Shown piece after piece: positions 1 to 7,052 of a DNA stretch of 8,171 nt. Position 1 is the stretch's first letter. Each line of letters opens with the position of its first letter. Origin of the DNA: an uncultured Clostridia bacterium. Its GTDB lineage: Bacteria > Bacillota > Clostridia > Saccharofermentanales > Saccharofermentanaceae. The translations under genes and the position numbers were made by a program. Under the pieces are notes generated by a model. That model was not told the origin of the DNA. It worked only from the letters and a program-made list of their open reading frames with translations, and ran no database searches. The stretch covers positions 1 to 8,171 of the forward strand of contig CAMNNN010000054.1 in assembly GCA_946545505.1 (NCBI GenBank). Reading direction: 5' to 3'.

Positions 1-625
1 TATCAACAAGGTCGCGATGATATACAGAGTGTTCGCGCTTATTGTGCTTCTTATTACGGACAACATAATGCCGGAGGATCTGGATGTCATCGTAATCGTT
101 ATCGGTATATGTACCATGATGGTCCTTAATGCCATTGTGTTCGGAGGCGGCAAGACCGTAATGGAACTGGGACGCCCGTATTTCTTTATAGTCCCCGAGA
201 AGACATCTTATAAGCTTACAATGTGTCTTCTTGCAGATGTGCCCGAGATGGTTTTCGATGCGCTCGTATGCGCCCTTATGATCAAACTTGTGGCGTGGGA
301 TGAGTTCGGACTGCTCCCTGCGGTCATGTTTGTTTTTATGATGACGGTCTTCGATCTTCTTGCTCAGACTGTGGGTATAGTGTGCGTTAAGCTGCTGCGC
401 CAGTTCGGCAAGTTCTCCATGATGTTCGCCCGCTATGTTCTGATGGTTGTCCTGCTCGTCATCGGAATGATTCCCTCTGAGGCGCTTACAGGCGGACTTA
501 CAGCTTCAATGGGGACAGATATATCTGCTATACTGACAGTATTGATAGGCCTTCTGGCAGTGACTTATTTTGCCATGTGGGGACTGACTATACTTATATC
601 CTGGAGATTATTTACCGAGGAGTGA
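1..625 (+). CDS. Putative ABC exporter permease, C-terminal part (5' end outside window)
   Basis: This is an integral membrane subunit of an ABC exporter of unknown substrate. The reading frame is open from base 2 and runs into the window edge, so the ATG at 17 is almost certainly internal: the residues before it (INKVA) line up with VNPLAV in the full-length permease at 3997-5610, just ahead of the shared MIYR/VMYR block. About 207 residues are visible, with several strongly hydrophobic segments. Shared blocks with the paralogue include LNAIVFGGGKTV, FFIVPEKT, ADVPEMVFDALVCAL, VFDLLAQ and the C-terminal GKFSMMFARY. By that alignment roughly 330 N-terminal residues are missing to the left. 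The gene ends three bases before the next start, so the two are probably co-transcribed. Family membership (putative ABC exporter, ABC-2-like) comes from recognition of the paralogue; the substrate cannot be told. I infer that an EcsA-like ATPase gene lies just upstream. Confidence 0.8.
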   Translation, partial: INKVAMIYRVFALIVLLITDNIMPEDLDVIVIVIGICTMMVLNAIVFGGGKTVMELGRPYFFIVPEKTSYKLTMCLLADVPEMVFDALVCALMIKLVAWDEFGLLPAVMFVFMMTVFDLLAQTVGIVCVKLLRQFGKFSMMFARYVLMVVLLVIGMIPSEALTGGLTASMGTDISAILTVLIGLLAVTYFAMWGLTILISWRLFTEE

Positions 626-628
626 CTT

Positions 629-1354
629 ATGATTGAACCAGATGAGAAGATGCAGAAGAAAATGAACAGGCTCCTCAGGTTTACTCTGTTTACATCTTTT
701 TTCTTTCAGATGTATTTCCCACTCGTTCTTCTGGGAGTCATTTTTATCGTGATCGGGTTATTCAAGCATGAATTCTTAATCGTCGGAGTGATCTTGCTTC
801 TGATTGATCTGATCCTTTCTATCACGTCTATTATCCGATTTAAGAATATTCAGTCCAAGAATCCCGAGTACGAGAAGTTCAGACAGACCATGTTGGGCAA
901 TAATCCGTATGAAGGTCTTAACAAACTTACGGACGAATGGTCGGGTATGGGGAATGAATTCTTCCGTTCCCGGGTTAAGATGTTTTCTGAAGAGGCTGAG
1001 AATGCAGAAAGCGTAAGAGAGGCTTTCAAGCTTTACAAGGAGCATGCCGGAAGCGTAATAAATGACAATCTTAAGTTTGAATTCAGTGTCTCTACTTATG
1101 TGTACCAGGATGGTCAGGAACATTTTGTCATATCTTTTGACAGACAGCGTGAAGTAAACGACGATGTTATAGTTCATCTTTGGTATGACCTTTTGTTTGA
1201 TCCGGGTACGGCAGGTGCGTCGCTTAGTGAGAATATACTCTGTGAGGACATAAATGATGTAGAGGACTACTTCGCCAAAGTCGAGGCTTTCCTCGAACAG
1301 AATGGCCTCATGGAGCTGGCAATAAAGAAATATGATATCGGAACAGATGAGTGA
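629..1354 (+). CDS. Hypothetical protein with two N-terminal membrane helices and a cytoplasmic-looking domain
   Basis: I do not recognise this 241-residue protein. Two hydrophobic helices (about residues 18-45 and 49-68) are separated by a very short turn (FKHE). The N-terminus (EKMQKKMNR) and the stretch after helix 2 (RFKNIQSKNPEYEKFR) are basic, so the positive-inside rule puts both ends in the cytoplasm. The remaining 170 or so residues are soluble, acidic and mixed in secondary structure, with an aromatic stretch around VSTYVYQDGQEHFVISFDRQ followed by VHLWYDLLFDP. The start is supported by GAGGAG at 617-622, seven bases before the ATG. It lies three bases after an ABC permease gene, and the paralogous permease at 3997 is likewise followed by a two-helix protein, so an accessory role in the exporter is plausible. 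The soluble domains of the two are not visibly similar. Confidence 0.85.
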   Translation: MIEPDEKMQKKMNRLLRFTLFTSFFFQMYFPLVLLGVIFIVIGLFKHEFLIVGVILLLIDLILSITSIIRFKNIQSKNPEYEKFRQTMLGNNPYEGLNKLTDEWSGMGNEFFRSRVKMFSEEAENAESVREAFKLYKEHAGSVINDNLKFEFSVSTYVYQDGQEHFVISFDRQREVNDDVIVHLWYDLLFDPGTAGASLSENILCEDINDVEDYFAKVEAFLEQNGLMELAIKKYDIGTDE

Positions 1355-1359
1355 AGAGC

Positions 1360-1366
1360 AGGAGGG
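1360..1366 (+). promoter_or_regulatory. Shine-Dalgarno that decides the ACT gene start
   Basis: AGGAGGG lies six bases before the ATG at 1373 but only three bases before the in-frame GTG at 1370. The spacing favours the ATG, so the protein begins MRLKAIPYD. Confidence 0.75.
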
Positions 1367-1372
1367 ACAGTG

Positions 1373-1747
1373 ATGAGACTTAAGGCCATCCCTTATGATC
1401 TTACCGTATGTAAACTTAACGGAACAGATGCGGTAGATCTTAACAGAGAATTCTATTTTTTGGGAAAGACAGATGAGGAGATCTCTTTGGTCTGCCGTAC
1501 GGAAGATACTCCGGATAACACTACTCACCGCGATGACGGGTGGAAAGGCTTCAGGATCGAAGGAGTGCTTGATTTCTCATTGATCGGGATCCTGTCGAAG
1601 ATATCCTCGGTACTTGCGGATAACAGCATCGGCATCTTTGCCGTGTCTACTTACAATACCGACTACATACTTGTTAAGAATGAGAATTTTGATAAGGCAT
1701 TGAGTGTTCTTGGCCAGGCCGGTTATGAGATTGACGGAGTAACATAA
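1373..1747 (+). CDS. Small ACT-domain protein, probable amino-acid sensor
   Basis: This 124-residue protein matches the stand-alone ACT proteins of the ACT_7/CASTOR-like type. The N-terminal part (residues 1-60) carries the motif LKAIPYDLTVCKL and then FYFLGKTDEEISLVC, which is characteristic of this group. The C-terminal ACT fold (about 63-122) shows GVLDFSLIGILSKISSVLADN followed by IGIFAVSTYNTDYILVK, giving the usual beta-alpha-beta pattern with a glycine at the ligand-binding turn. ACT domains bind small ligands, often amino acids, and regulate a partner. No enzyme domain is attached. The stop codon overlaps the cstA start by one base (TAATG), so translation of the two is likely coupled. 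Regulation of, or sensing for, the CstA transporter is inference from this arrangement. An alternative is a generic amino-acid-binding regulator unrelated to transport. Confidence 0.85.
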   Translation: MRLKAIPYDLTVCKLNGTDAVDLNREFYFLGKTDEEISLVCRTEDTPDNTTHRDDGWKGFRIEGVLDFSLIGILSKISSVLADNSIGIFAVSTYNTDYILVKNENFDKALSVLGQAGYEIDGVT

Positions 1748-3201
1748 TGATCTCGTTCGGATTATCTCTTGTCATACTGATAATTGGCTATGTGTTCTAC
1801 GGAAGACTGGTCGAGAAGGTGTTCGGTCCTGATGACAGGAAAACCCCTGCGGTCGCCAGAGAGGACGGGGTTGATTTTGTTCCGCTCAAGCTTTGGAAAC
1901 TGTATCTTGTTCAACTTTTGAATATCGCGGGAACCGGACCTATCTTCGGTGCACTGATGGGTGCCTGCTTCGGTCCTGTCGTTTTCTTGTGGATAGTCTT
2001 CGGCGCCATTATCGGAGGCGGTGTTCACGACTACATGTGCGGCATGATATCCGAACGTCACGACGGTGCTTCGATTGCGGAATTATCGGGTGTTTATCTC
2101 GGTCCGATTGCCAAGTGGGCCATGCGCATTTTCTCAGTGGTACTGCTCCTTCTGACAGGTACAGTATTTGTCACAAGCCCGGCGGCATTGATCGACAGGC
2201 TTACACCCGATAGTCTTGGCAAGACGTTCTGGATTGCGGTTATCCTGATCTATTACCTTCTTGCAGCTATCTGGCCGATAGATAAGATAATCGGACGCGT
2301 ATATCCCGTGTTCGGCGGAGTTCTCATCCTCATGGCTGCGGGCATTGTCTTCGGTATTATCCGGGGCGGCTATACGGTTCCTGAACTTACATTTCAGAAC
2401 CTTCATCCCAATGATCTTCCGGTATGGCCGTTCATGTTCGTCACTGTCGCCTGCGGTGCTATCTCGGGATTTCATTCGACACAGTCTCCGATGATCTCGA
2501 AATGCATAACATCAGAGCACCAGGGGCGTAAGGTCTTCTACGGGGCTATGCTCTCCGAGAGTGTCATTGCACTCGTATGGGCTGCGGGCGGTGTCGCTTT
2601 CTACGGCGCGACAGGCGGGCTTCAGAATGCATTGACCGAATTAGGGCAGTCAGGTGCGGTTTACGATATCTCCACGGGAATGCTCGGTACGTTTGGCGGC
2701 ATACTTGCAGTTATAGGTGTCGTCGTGTGTCCGATAACATCGGGTGATACGGCTTTCCGCTCGGCAAGGCTGATACTTGCAGAGACCACAAAACTTGATC
2801 AGAAGAGCATACGCAACCGCATTATTCTTACGGTCCCCATGCTCCTGTTCGGTGCTGTCATGACGCAGATAGATTTCAATGTGCTTTGGCGTTACTTCTC
2901 GTGGAGCAACCAGTCGCTTGCTATGATCGCACTTTGGGTCTCTACCGTGTATCTAATTAAGACACATAAGAAACCTTTTGCGTCTTTAATCACGGCTGTT
3001 CCGGCTTCATTCATGACCGGCGTGTGCCTAACATACATCCTCATGGCGGAAGAGGGGTTCCGTGTTCCGGATTATTCGGCTTATCCGATAGGAATCGGCT
3101 TTGCCGTGTCGCACTTCATTTTCTTCATTCTTATGATCAAGTGCAGGGATAAGGTTCATCCTCACTTGCCGGCTGTACACGCCGATAATCAGGACCACTG
3201 A
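1747..3201 (+). CDS. cstA: CstA-family carbon starvation transporter (short form)
   Basis: This 484-residue polytopic membrane protein belongs to the CstA family, whose studied members take up pyruvate or peptides during carbon limitation. Family hallmarks are visible: an N-terminal helix followed by DGVDFVP (40-46), AGTGPIFGA (61-69), GGVHDYMCGMISERHDG (91-107), CGAISGFHSTQSPMISKC (236-253) and CPITSGDTAFRSARL (328-342). About a dozen hydrophobic helices are apparent. It is much shorter than the roughly 700-residue E. coli protein. The ending matches the short forms common in Clostridia, with a final helix and then a hydrophilic tail, so I do not read it as truncated. The start is supported by GGAG at 1736-1739 and by overlap with the ACT gene stop. 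No intrinsic terminator is evident after the stop. Whether it moves pyruvate, peptides or amino acids cannot be decided from sequence. Confidence 0.92.
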   Translation: MISFGLSLVILIIGYVFYGRLVEKVFGPDDRKTPAVAREDGVDFVPLKLWKLYLVQLLNIAGTGPIFGALMGACFGPVVFLWIVFGAIIGGGVHDYMCGMISERHDGASIAELSGVYLGPIAKWAMRIFSVVLLLLTGTVFVTSPAALIDRLTPDSLGKTFWIAVILIYYLLAAIWPIDKIIGRVYPVFGGVLILMAAGIVFGIIRGGYTVPELTFQNLHPNDLPVWPFMFVTVACGAISGFHSTQSPMISKCITSEHQGRKVFYGAMLSESVIALVWAAGGVAFYGATGGLQNALTELGQSGAVYDISTGMLGTFGGILAVIGVVVCPITSGDTAFRSARLILAETTKLDQKSIRNRIILTVPMLLFGAVMTQIDFNVLWRYFSWSNQSLAMIALWVSTVYLIKTHKKPFASLITAVPASFMTGVCLTYILMAEEGFRVPDYSAYPIGIGFAVSHFIFFILMIKCRDKVHPHLPAVHADNQDH

Positions 3202-3264
3202 GCATTCTTTAATAAGTCTTAATTTTTCTTTATGTCATTCTTATCCGGCTATTGTTAGAATGCT
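3201..3264. repeat. Short inverted repeat flanking the cstA-ABC gap
   Basis: AGCATTCT at 3201-3208 is an exact inverted copy of AGAATGCT at 3257-3264, with 48 bases between the arms. The left arm touches the cstA stop and the right arm overlaps the putative -10 box. Eight bases over this distance could arise by chance, so the biological meaning is uncertain. Confidence 0.3.
3232..3261 (+). promoter_or_regulatory. Putative sigma-A type promoter for the ABC gene cluster
   Basis: TAGAAT at 3256-3261, preceded by TG at 3253-3254 (extended -10), has ATGTCA at 3232-3237 upstream with an 18-base spacer (four of six matches to TTGACA). Transcription would start near 3268, leaving a leader of about 20 bases that contains the AGGAGG at 3275-3280. 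The element lies in the largest non-coding gap between + strand genes. It is the most plausible separate promoter for the ATPase-permease genes, although readthrough from cstA is not excluded because no terminator is visible. Confidence 0.5.
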
Positions 3265-3274
3265 AGAGGAATTT

Positions 3275-3280
3275 AGGAGG
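3275..3280 (+). promoter_or_regulatory. Consensus Shine-Dalgarno for the ABC ATPase
   Basis: AGGAGG is seven bases before the ATG at 3288 and fixes the start. It is the strongest ribosome binding site in the window. Confidence 0.85.
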
Positions 3281-3287
3281 TCTTATT

Positions 3288-3986
3288 ATGCTTACAGTTA
3301 ATGGTGTTACCAAGAAATATAAGAAGTTTGTCGCGAATGACAATCTGTCATTCACTATCGGCGACGGTGAGGTCGGAATTCTGCTCGGACCTAACGGAGC
3401 CGGTAAGTCAACGATCATAAAGTCCATCGCAGGACTGCTTAAGTATCAGGGAACAATCGAGATCGACGGCCTTGATACACACTCTCTCGAAGCGAAGAGA
3501 AAGCTCGGTTATATTCCCGAGATACCTGCTTTATATGATACGCTCACAGTCGATGAGCATCTTGAATTCATAAGACGTGCTTATAAGGTTGAGGATGTTT
3601 CCATTAAGGAGAAGCTTCTCGACAGATTCGAACTCTCAGATAAGAAAAAGAAGATGGGGAAGGAATTATCCAAGGGTATGCAGCAGAAGGTTTCCATATG
3701 TTGTGCACTCATGCACGATCCTTCTGTCGTTATCTTCGACGAGCCTATGGTAGGTCTCGATCCTCATGCTATCAAGGAGTTGAAGCTTGTTTTCCAGGAG
3801 CTTCGTGATGCAGGTAAGACAGTTCTTATCTCTACACACATGATCGATACTATCGAAGATTACTGGGATGTCGTTCATATCATGATGAACGGTAAGATCG
3901 CGGCGACAAAGCATAATATCCCCGGCACTTCCGATGATAAGAGCCTTGAGCAGCTCTTCTTTGAGATTACCGAAGGCAAGGCTTAA
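3288..3986 (+). CDS. EcsA-like ABC transporter ATP-binding protein
   Basis: This 232-residue cytoplasmic ATPase powers the membrane permease encoded next. All nucleotide-binding elements are present: Walker A GPNGAGKST (34-42), signature LSKGMQQK (127-134), Walker B VVIFDEP (147-153), D-loop GLDP (156-159) and the switch histidine in STH (184). The Q-loop position reads GYIPEIPALYDTLTVDEHL, with glutamate where glutamine is usual. The same YIPE form occurs in Bacillus EcsA, and with LSKGM and HMI/HIL motifs it points to the EcsA/ABC-2 exporter group. The length is normal for a single-domain subunit. The gap to the permease ATG is ten bases, so the two are surely co-transcribed. The substrate is unknown. 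EcsA-type systems have been linked to secretion and peptide or lipid export, but transfer of that role here would be inference. Confidence 0.95.
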   Translation: MLTVNGVTKKYKKFVANDNLSFTIGDGEVGILLGPNGAGKSTIIKSIAGLLKYQGTIEIDGLDTHSLEAKRKLGYIPEIPALYDTLTVDEHLEFIRRAYKVEDVSIKEKLLDRFELSDKKKKMGKELSKGMQQKVSICCALMHDPSVVIFDEPMVGLDPHAIKELKLVFQELRDAGKTVLISTHMIDTIEDYWDVVHIMMNGKIAATKHNIPGTSDDKSLEQLFFEITEGKA

Positions 3987-3992
3987 GGGGGA
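3987..3992 (+). promoter_or_regulatory. Shine-Dalgarno that decides the permease start
   Basis: GGGGGA directly after the ATPase stop codon sits four bases before the ATG at 3997. An in-frame ATG at 3934, inside the ATPase gene, would add 21 low-quality residues rich in serine and basic amino acids, and it lacks such a site. The start at 3997 is therefore preferred. Confidence 0.75.
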
Positions 3993-3996
3993 CAAT

Positions 3997-5610
3997 ATGC
4001 TTAGAGCTTATCTTTACAGAGTGCGTAAATCCGCGCTCAAGCATCCGTGGAAATTTCTGCTTCTTTTACTGTTCGTCGGTATCTTCGTGATCATGATGGC
4101 ATTCCCGACATTGATGGCTATGCCTAATTCCGACGGAACCATGAGTGATTCATTTGTCCCCAGAGATATAGATGTCGTAAGGGGAGGACTGTATCTTATT
4201 CTCGTTGTCATGTTTAACTTCATGTTCTATACGGGACTTAAGAACGGTGTCGTAGGATTCTCTACGGCTGATGTGGTATATCACATGGCCGGCCCTTTCA
4301 CACCGAGATTCAATCTCATTCTTGCAGCATCCGGCACTATGCAGCTGTGTTTCGTATTCTCGTTTCTTATCTCGACGCAGACTGCGATAATCTACAACGC
4401 CATCGGTGTCAGCACCGTCGACCTTCTTTGTATCGTGGCAGGTTCGTTTATCTCGGCTTTGATCGGATACTTCTTAGGTTCATTCTTCGGAGCTTTATTC
4501 TCTGATGACGAGGATGAGGGTAAGCGTAATAAGGTAATGACCGCCGGCATTGTTCTCGATGTTATCGCGATCGGCGGATTCGCCGTTACGGCTTACCTTA
4601 ACAACACACTGCTTCCGTTCTCTGCCAAGGGGGCACTCGCTTCTTTCGGTGAGTCCTGGTTCATAAAGCTGTACCCGGGCGGCGGCTGGGTAGCAATGAT
4701 CTACGACGGTATCATCAGCGGATCTCCGTTGATCTGCGTTCTCGGAGTCGGACTCGTTCTCGTATCACTGGCCGTACTTGTTATCATCTATACGAGATTT
4801 AACCTTGATTACTATGAGACAGCTATCGCTTATGCGCAGAAGGCTCATGATATGGCTGAGGCTAAGCGTGCCGGTATCGATGCGGATACGGCAGCCATGA
4901 CAAAGAGAGCCAAGGTTGGCAAGGAGAAGCTTGGCGGCGGTGACGGAGCTTCAGCAATCACGGCGATTCATTTCCTGATGAATAAGAGAGGCTCCAAGTT
5001 TTTCTTCGTTAATCCTCTCGCTGTCATGTATAGGATCATTACTGCGGCATACCTGTTCTTTATGTCTCAGGGAAGCATGGCAGAGGATGCTGACGGCAAG
5101 GGCCTGATCGTATCGGCATTTATGATGATGATCCTGCTTAATGCCGTAGTGTATGCAGGCGGTAAGACCGTAACGGAGTTTACAAAGCACTATATCTACC
5201 TCATACCTGAGACCGCGAGAGCGAAGCTTTTCGCTTGCCTTAAGGCGGATATTCCGGAGATGGCTTTCGACTCTGTATTGTGTGCTCTGCTTATGAGGTT
5301 CATGGTAGGCTTCAGCTGGCTGGAGGCTGCCGCTTTCGGAGGCATGATGCTCATCTTCGACCTGTTATGTGAGATGGCGGCGCTGCTTATAATGAGACTG
5401 TTGCCTATGCTTGGCAAGTACCTGCTTATGACTGTAAGATATATAGGTGTAATGTTTGTTTGCTCGCTTGCTATGATTCCGGTTGTAGTTGTTACGAGCA
5501 TAACATCGATGCTTCTGTTCGGAATCATCGCGGGAGCCGCCGCAGGCGTTGTAATGCTCGCGATACTGCTTCCTGTGGCATCGATTGTAGTGGATAGAGC
5601 GGAGATGTAA
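3997..5610 (+). CDS. Putative ABC exporter permease, full length
   Basis: This 537-residue polytopic membrane protein is the channel-forming partner of the ATPase encoded just upstream. A basic N-terminus (MLRAYLYRVRKSALKHPWK) leads into the first helix (about 19-40). Further hydrophobic blocks follow, then a hydrophilic cytoplasmic-looking segment rich in Ala, Lys and Gly (about 275-330), and a second membrane half. The segment ADVVYHMAGPFTPR is typical of the putative ABC exporter family (ABC_export, ABC-2-like) found in Bacillota. The C-terminal 210 or so residues are clearly paralogous to the partial permease at the left edge, sharing LNAVVYAGGKTV, YLIPET, KADIPEMAFDSVLCALL and the GKYLL..VRY block. 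The stop is two bases before the next gene. Direction and substrate are not shown by sequence; export is inferred from the family. Confidence 0.88.
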   Translation: MLRAYLYRVRKSALKHPWKFLLLLLFVGIFVIMMAFPTLMAMPNSDGTMSDSFVPRDIDVVRGGLYLILVVMFNFMFYTGLKNGVVGFSTADVVYHMAGPFTPRFNLILAASGTMQLCFVFSFLISTQTAIIYNAIGVSTVDLLCIVAGSFISALIGYFLGSFFGALFSDDEDEGKRNKVMTAGIVLDVIAIGGFAVTAYLNNTLLPFSAKGALASFGESWFIKLYPGGGWVAMIYDGIISGSPLICVLGVGLVLVSLAVLVIIYTRFNLDYYETAIAYAQKAHDMAEAKRAGIDADTAAMTKRAKVGKEKLGGGDGASAITAIHFLMNKRGSKFFFVNPLAVMYRIITAAYLFFMSQGSMAEDADGKGLIVSAFMMMILLNAVVYAGGKTVTEFTKHYIYLIPETARAKLFACLKADIPEMAFDSVLCALLMRFMVGFSWLEAAAFGGMMLIFDLLCEMAALLIMRLLPMLGKYLLMTVRYIGVMFVCSLAMIPVVVVTSITSMLLFGIIAGAAAGVVMLAILLPVASIVVDRAEM

Positions 5611-5612
5611 TT

Positions 5613-6497
5613 ATGGCATTCATGGGAATGGTTTTCGGGGCTTTGTTTCTTGTTATCCTCCTGTCGATTCTGGGAGCCTCGGGACTGTGCCTGTTATTAG
5701 GCATTATCTTCAAGATAGTAGGCAAGAAGAAAGACAAGAAGGGCCCCCGTATAGCGGGAACTACTCTCATCGTTATCTCGGTTTTACTGGTCATTCCAAT
5801 CATCGCCCTGTTCGCATACGGATTCTTCAAGACTGCCTTCACAGATGTGTATATGCCTGACGGCAGTACCGAGAAGGTGTATTACAAGACCGTGAACCGT
5901 TTCCGTGACAGTCTTATAGGATATATCGATACCGATGATGAGGAGTGTTTTGAACAACTCGAATCGATGATTGATGATAATGAAGCGCTGCTCTATTACC
6001 GCGATAATAATCGCAGAAGTATTCTTGAATATGGTCTGGATGCAGGTAATGCGGAGATTGTAGAATTTGCTCTGGAACGCGGTTCCGAGGTGGATTCTCA
6101 GGAAAGATTCGAGATCATGGCTTATGTGGAGTGTACATGGGATGAGTATCTTGATATGGTTGCCGCGAGGCCGGTGACTGAGGGTGATGTGAGGATCGCT
6201 CAGATGCTCTTTGATGCGGATGCCGAGACTGAGTTTGATACCGGTGTTCCTTACTATTCCAATTTATTCGGCAAGGCTGCATGGGCCATTCTGTATAATG
6301 ATGATACAGTGACTGACACAGAGATGGAATTTCTTCAGGTCTTTATTGACAACGGATTTGATCACGATGCGTGTCTTGTGCCGGTTTATGATGCTCCGAG
6401 CAACTACTATTTCGGTCCTGAGACGCATCAGGATGTTGCCCGGACTGATAACTACTACGAAGTATGGGAACTGGCTGGAAAGCCTGTAAGGAGCTAA
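5613..6497 (+). CDS. Membrane-anchored protein with ankyrin-like repeats
   Basis: This 294-residue protein has two N-terminal membrane helices (about 5-34 and 48-74) joined by a strongly basic loop (KKKDKKGPR, 38-46), followed by a soluble acidic domain. Parts of that domain resemble degenerate ankyrin repeats. The best is residues 133-163, RRSILEYGLDAGNAEIVEFALERGSEVDSQ, which fits the pattern of a helix, AGN, EIV, a second helix and then G.xVD. Weaker units are near 191-210 (DVRIAQMLFDADAETEF) and 236-251 (EMEFLQVFIDNGFDHD). The basic loop suggests the loop is cytoplasmic and the repeat domain extracytoplasmic. GGAG at 5601-5604 supports the start, and the gene lies two bases after the permease, so it is probably an accessory part of that exporter. 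The function is unknown. The repeat call rests on eye-matching and should be treated as moderate. Confidence 0.85.
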   Translation: MAFMGMVFGALFLVILLSILGASGLCLLLGIIFKIVGKKKDKKGPRIAGTTLIVISVLLVIPIIALFAYGFFKTAFTDVYMPDGSTEKVYYKTVNRFRDSLIGYIDTDDEECFEQLESMIDDNEALLYYRDNNRRSILEYGLDAGNAEIVEFALERGSEVDSQERFEIMAYVECTWDEYLDMVAARPVTEGDVRIAQMLFDADAETEFDTGVPYYSNLFGKAAWAILYNDDTVTDTEMEFLQVFIDNGFDHDACLVPVYDAPSNYYFGPETHQDVARTDNYYEVWELAGKPVRS

Positions 6498-6500
6498 CTT

Positions 6501-7052
6501 ATGGAATGCCAAGAAACTGTTGTTGATATGAGATTACATACACCCGAAGAACTTGAGAAGGGAAGCGCACAGGCGCAGCTTCTTTTTAAGTTCAATCACA
6601 CCATGCCCGGTACTCCCGAGTATATGGAACTTATGCAGAAGCTTTTCGACGGGAACGTGGGAGAAGGATCTTATGTGGCAGCGCCTTTGCAGGGAGTCTG
6701 TTTTGACCGGATCAAGATAGGAAAGCGCGTGTACCTTAACTCGAATCTTCTTGCCATGGCAAGGGGCGGTATCACGATAGAGGATGATGTTCAGATGGCC
6801 GCTAATGTGCAGATACTTACAAATAACCACGACCCTTATGAAAGACAGCTCCTTACCGTGAAGCCCGTGCTTATTCAGAAAGGTGCCTGGATAGGAGCCG
6901 GAGTAACGATACTGCCGGGTATATCGATCGGTAAGCATGCTATTGTCGGTGCCGCTGCGGTTGTAACCAAGGACGTACCTGATTATGCCATTGTTGTCGG
7001 TAATCCCGCCAAAGTCGTTAAGACTCTGGATGCTGATAAGTTCGAGGATTAA
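6501..7052 (+). CDS. Hexapeptide-repeat O-acetyltransferase, maltose/galactoside (NodL/LacA) type
   Basis: This 183-residue enzyme should transfer an acetyl group from acetyl-CoA to a sugar or similar hydroxyl group. It has an N-terminal helical part (residues 10-50, with FNHTMPGTPEY in place of the usual Mac-domain motif) and then a left-handed beta-helix built from hexapeptide repeats (about 64-165). The catalytic histidine of the family is seen in TNNHDPYERQ (His110). The C-terminal coil carries IGAGVTILPGISIGKHAIVGAAAVVTKDVP and ends with the typical VVGNPAKVVK. The length matches the family. AAGGAG at 6488-6493 gives good start support, and the gene is three bases after the ankyrin-like protein, so it is probably the last gene of the ABC cluster. 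Its true acceptor is unknown and could be a cell-envelope sugar. The stop codon overlaps the stop of the opposing gene. Confidence 0.93.
   Translation: MECQETVVDMRLHTPEELEKGSAQAQLLFKFNHTMPGTPEYMELMQKLFDGNVGEGSYVAAPLQGVCFDRIKIGKRVYLNSNLLAMARGGITIEDDVQMAANVQILTNNHDPYERQLLTVKPVLIQKGAWIGAGVTILPGISIGKHAIVGAAAVVTKDVPDYAIVVGNPAKVVKTLDADKFED

Noticed and set aside
776..1528. A 250-residue open frame on the minus strand across the two-helix protein and ACT genes
   Set aside because: Its translation is low-complexity, rich in Ile, Arg, Ser and Cys, and matches no family. It overlaps two + strand genes that have good ribosome sites and recognisable features, so it is a frame shadow.
1747..3201. CstA as a truncated pseudogene because it is far shorter than the E. 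coli protein
   Set aside because: All core family motifs are present in one uninterrupted frame, and about 480 residues is usual for the short CstA forms of Clostridia.
3521..3540. Glutamate in place of glutamine at the ATPase Q-loop as a sign of an inactive subunit
   Set aside because: The YIPE form is normal for EcsA-like ATPases, and all other catalytic motifs are intact.
3934..3996. N-terminal extension of the full permease starting inside the ATPase gene
   Set aside because: The added residues do not look like a membrane-protein N-terminus, overlap the ATPase C-terminus and lack a ribosome site. The ATG at 3997 has GGGGGA just upstream and a typical basic start before the first helix.
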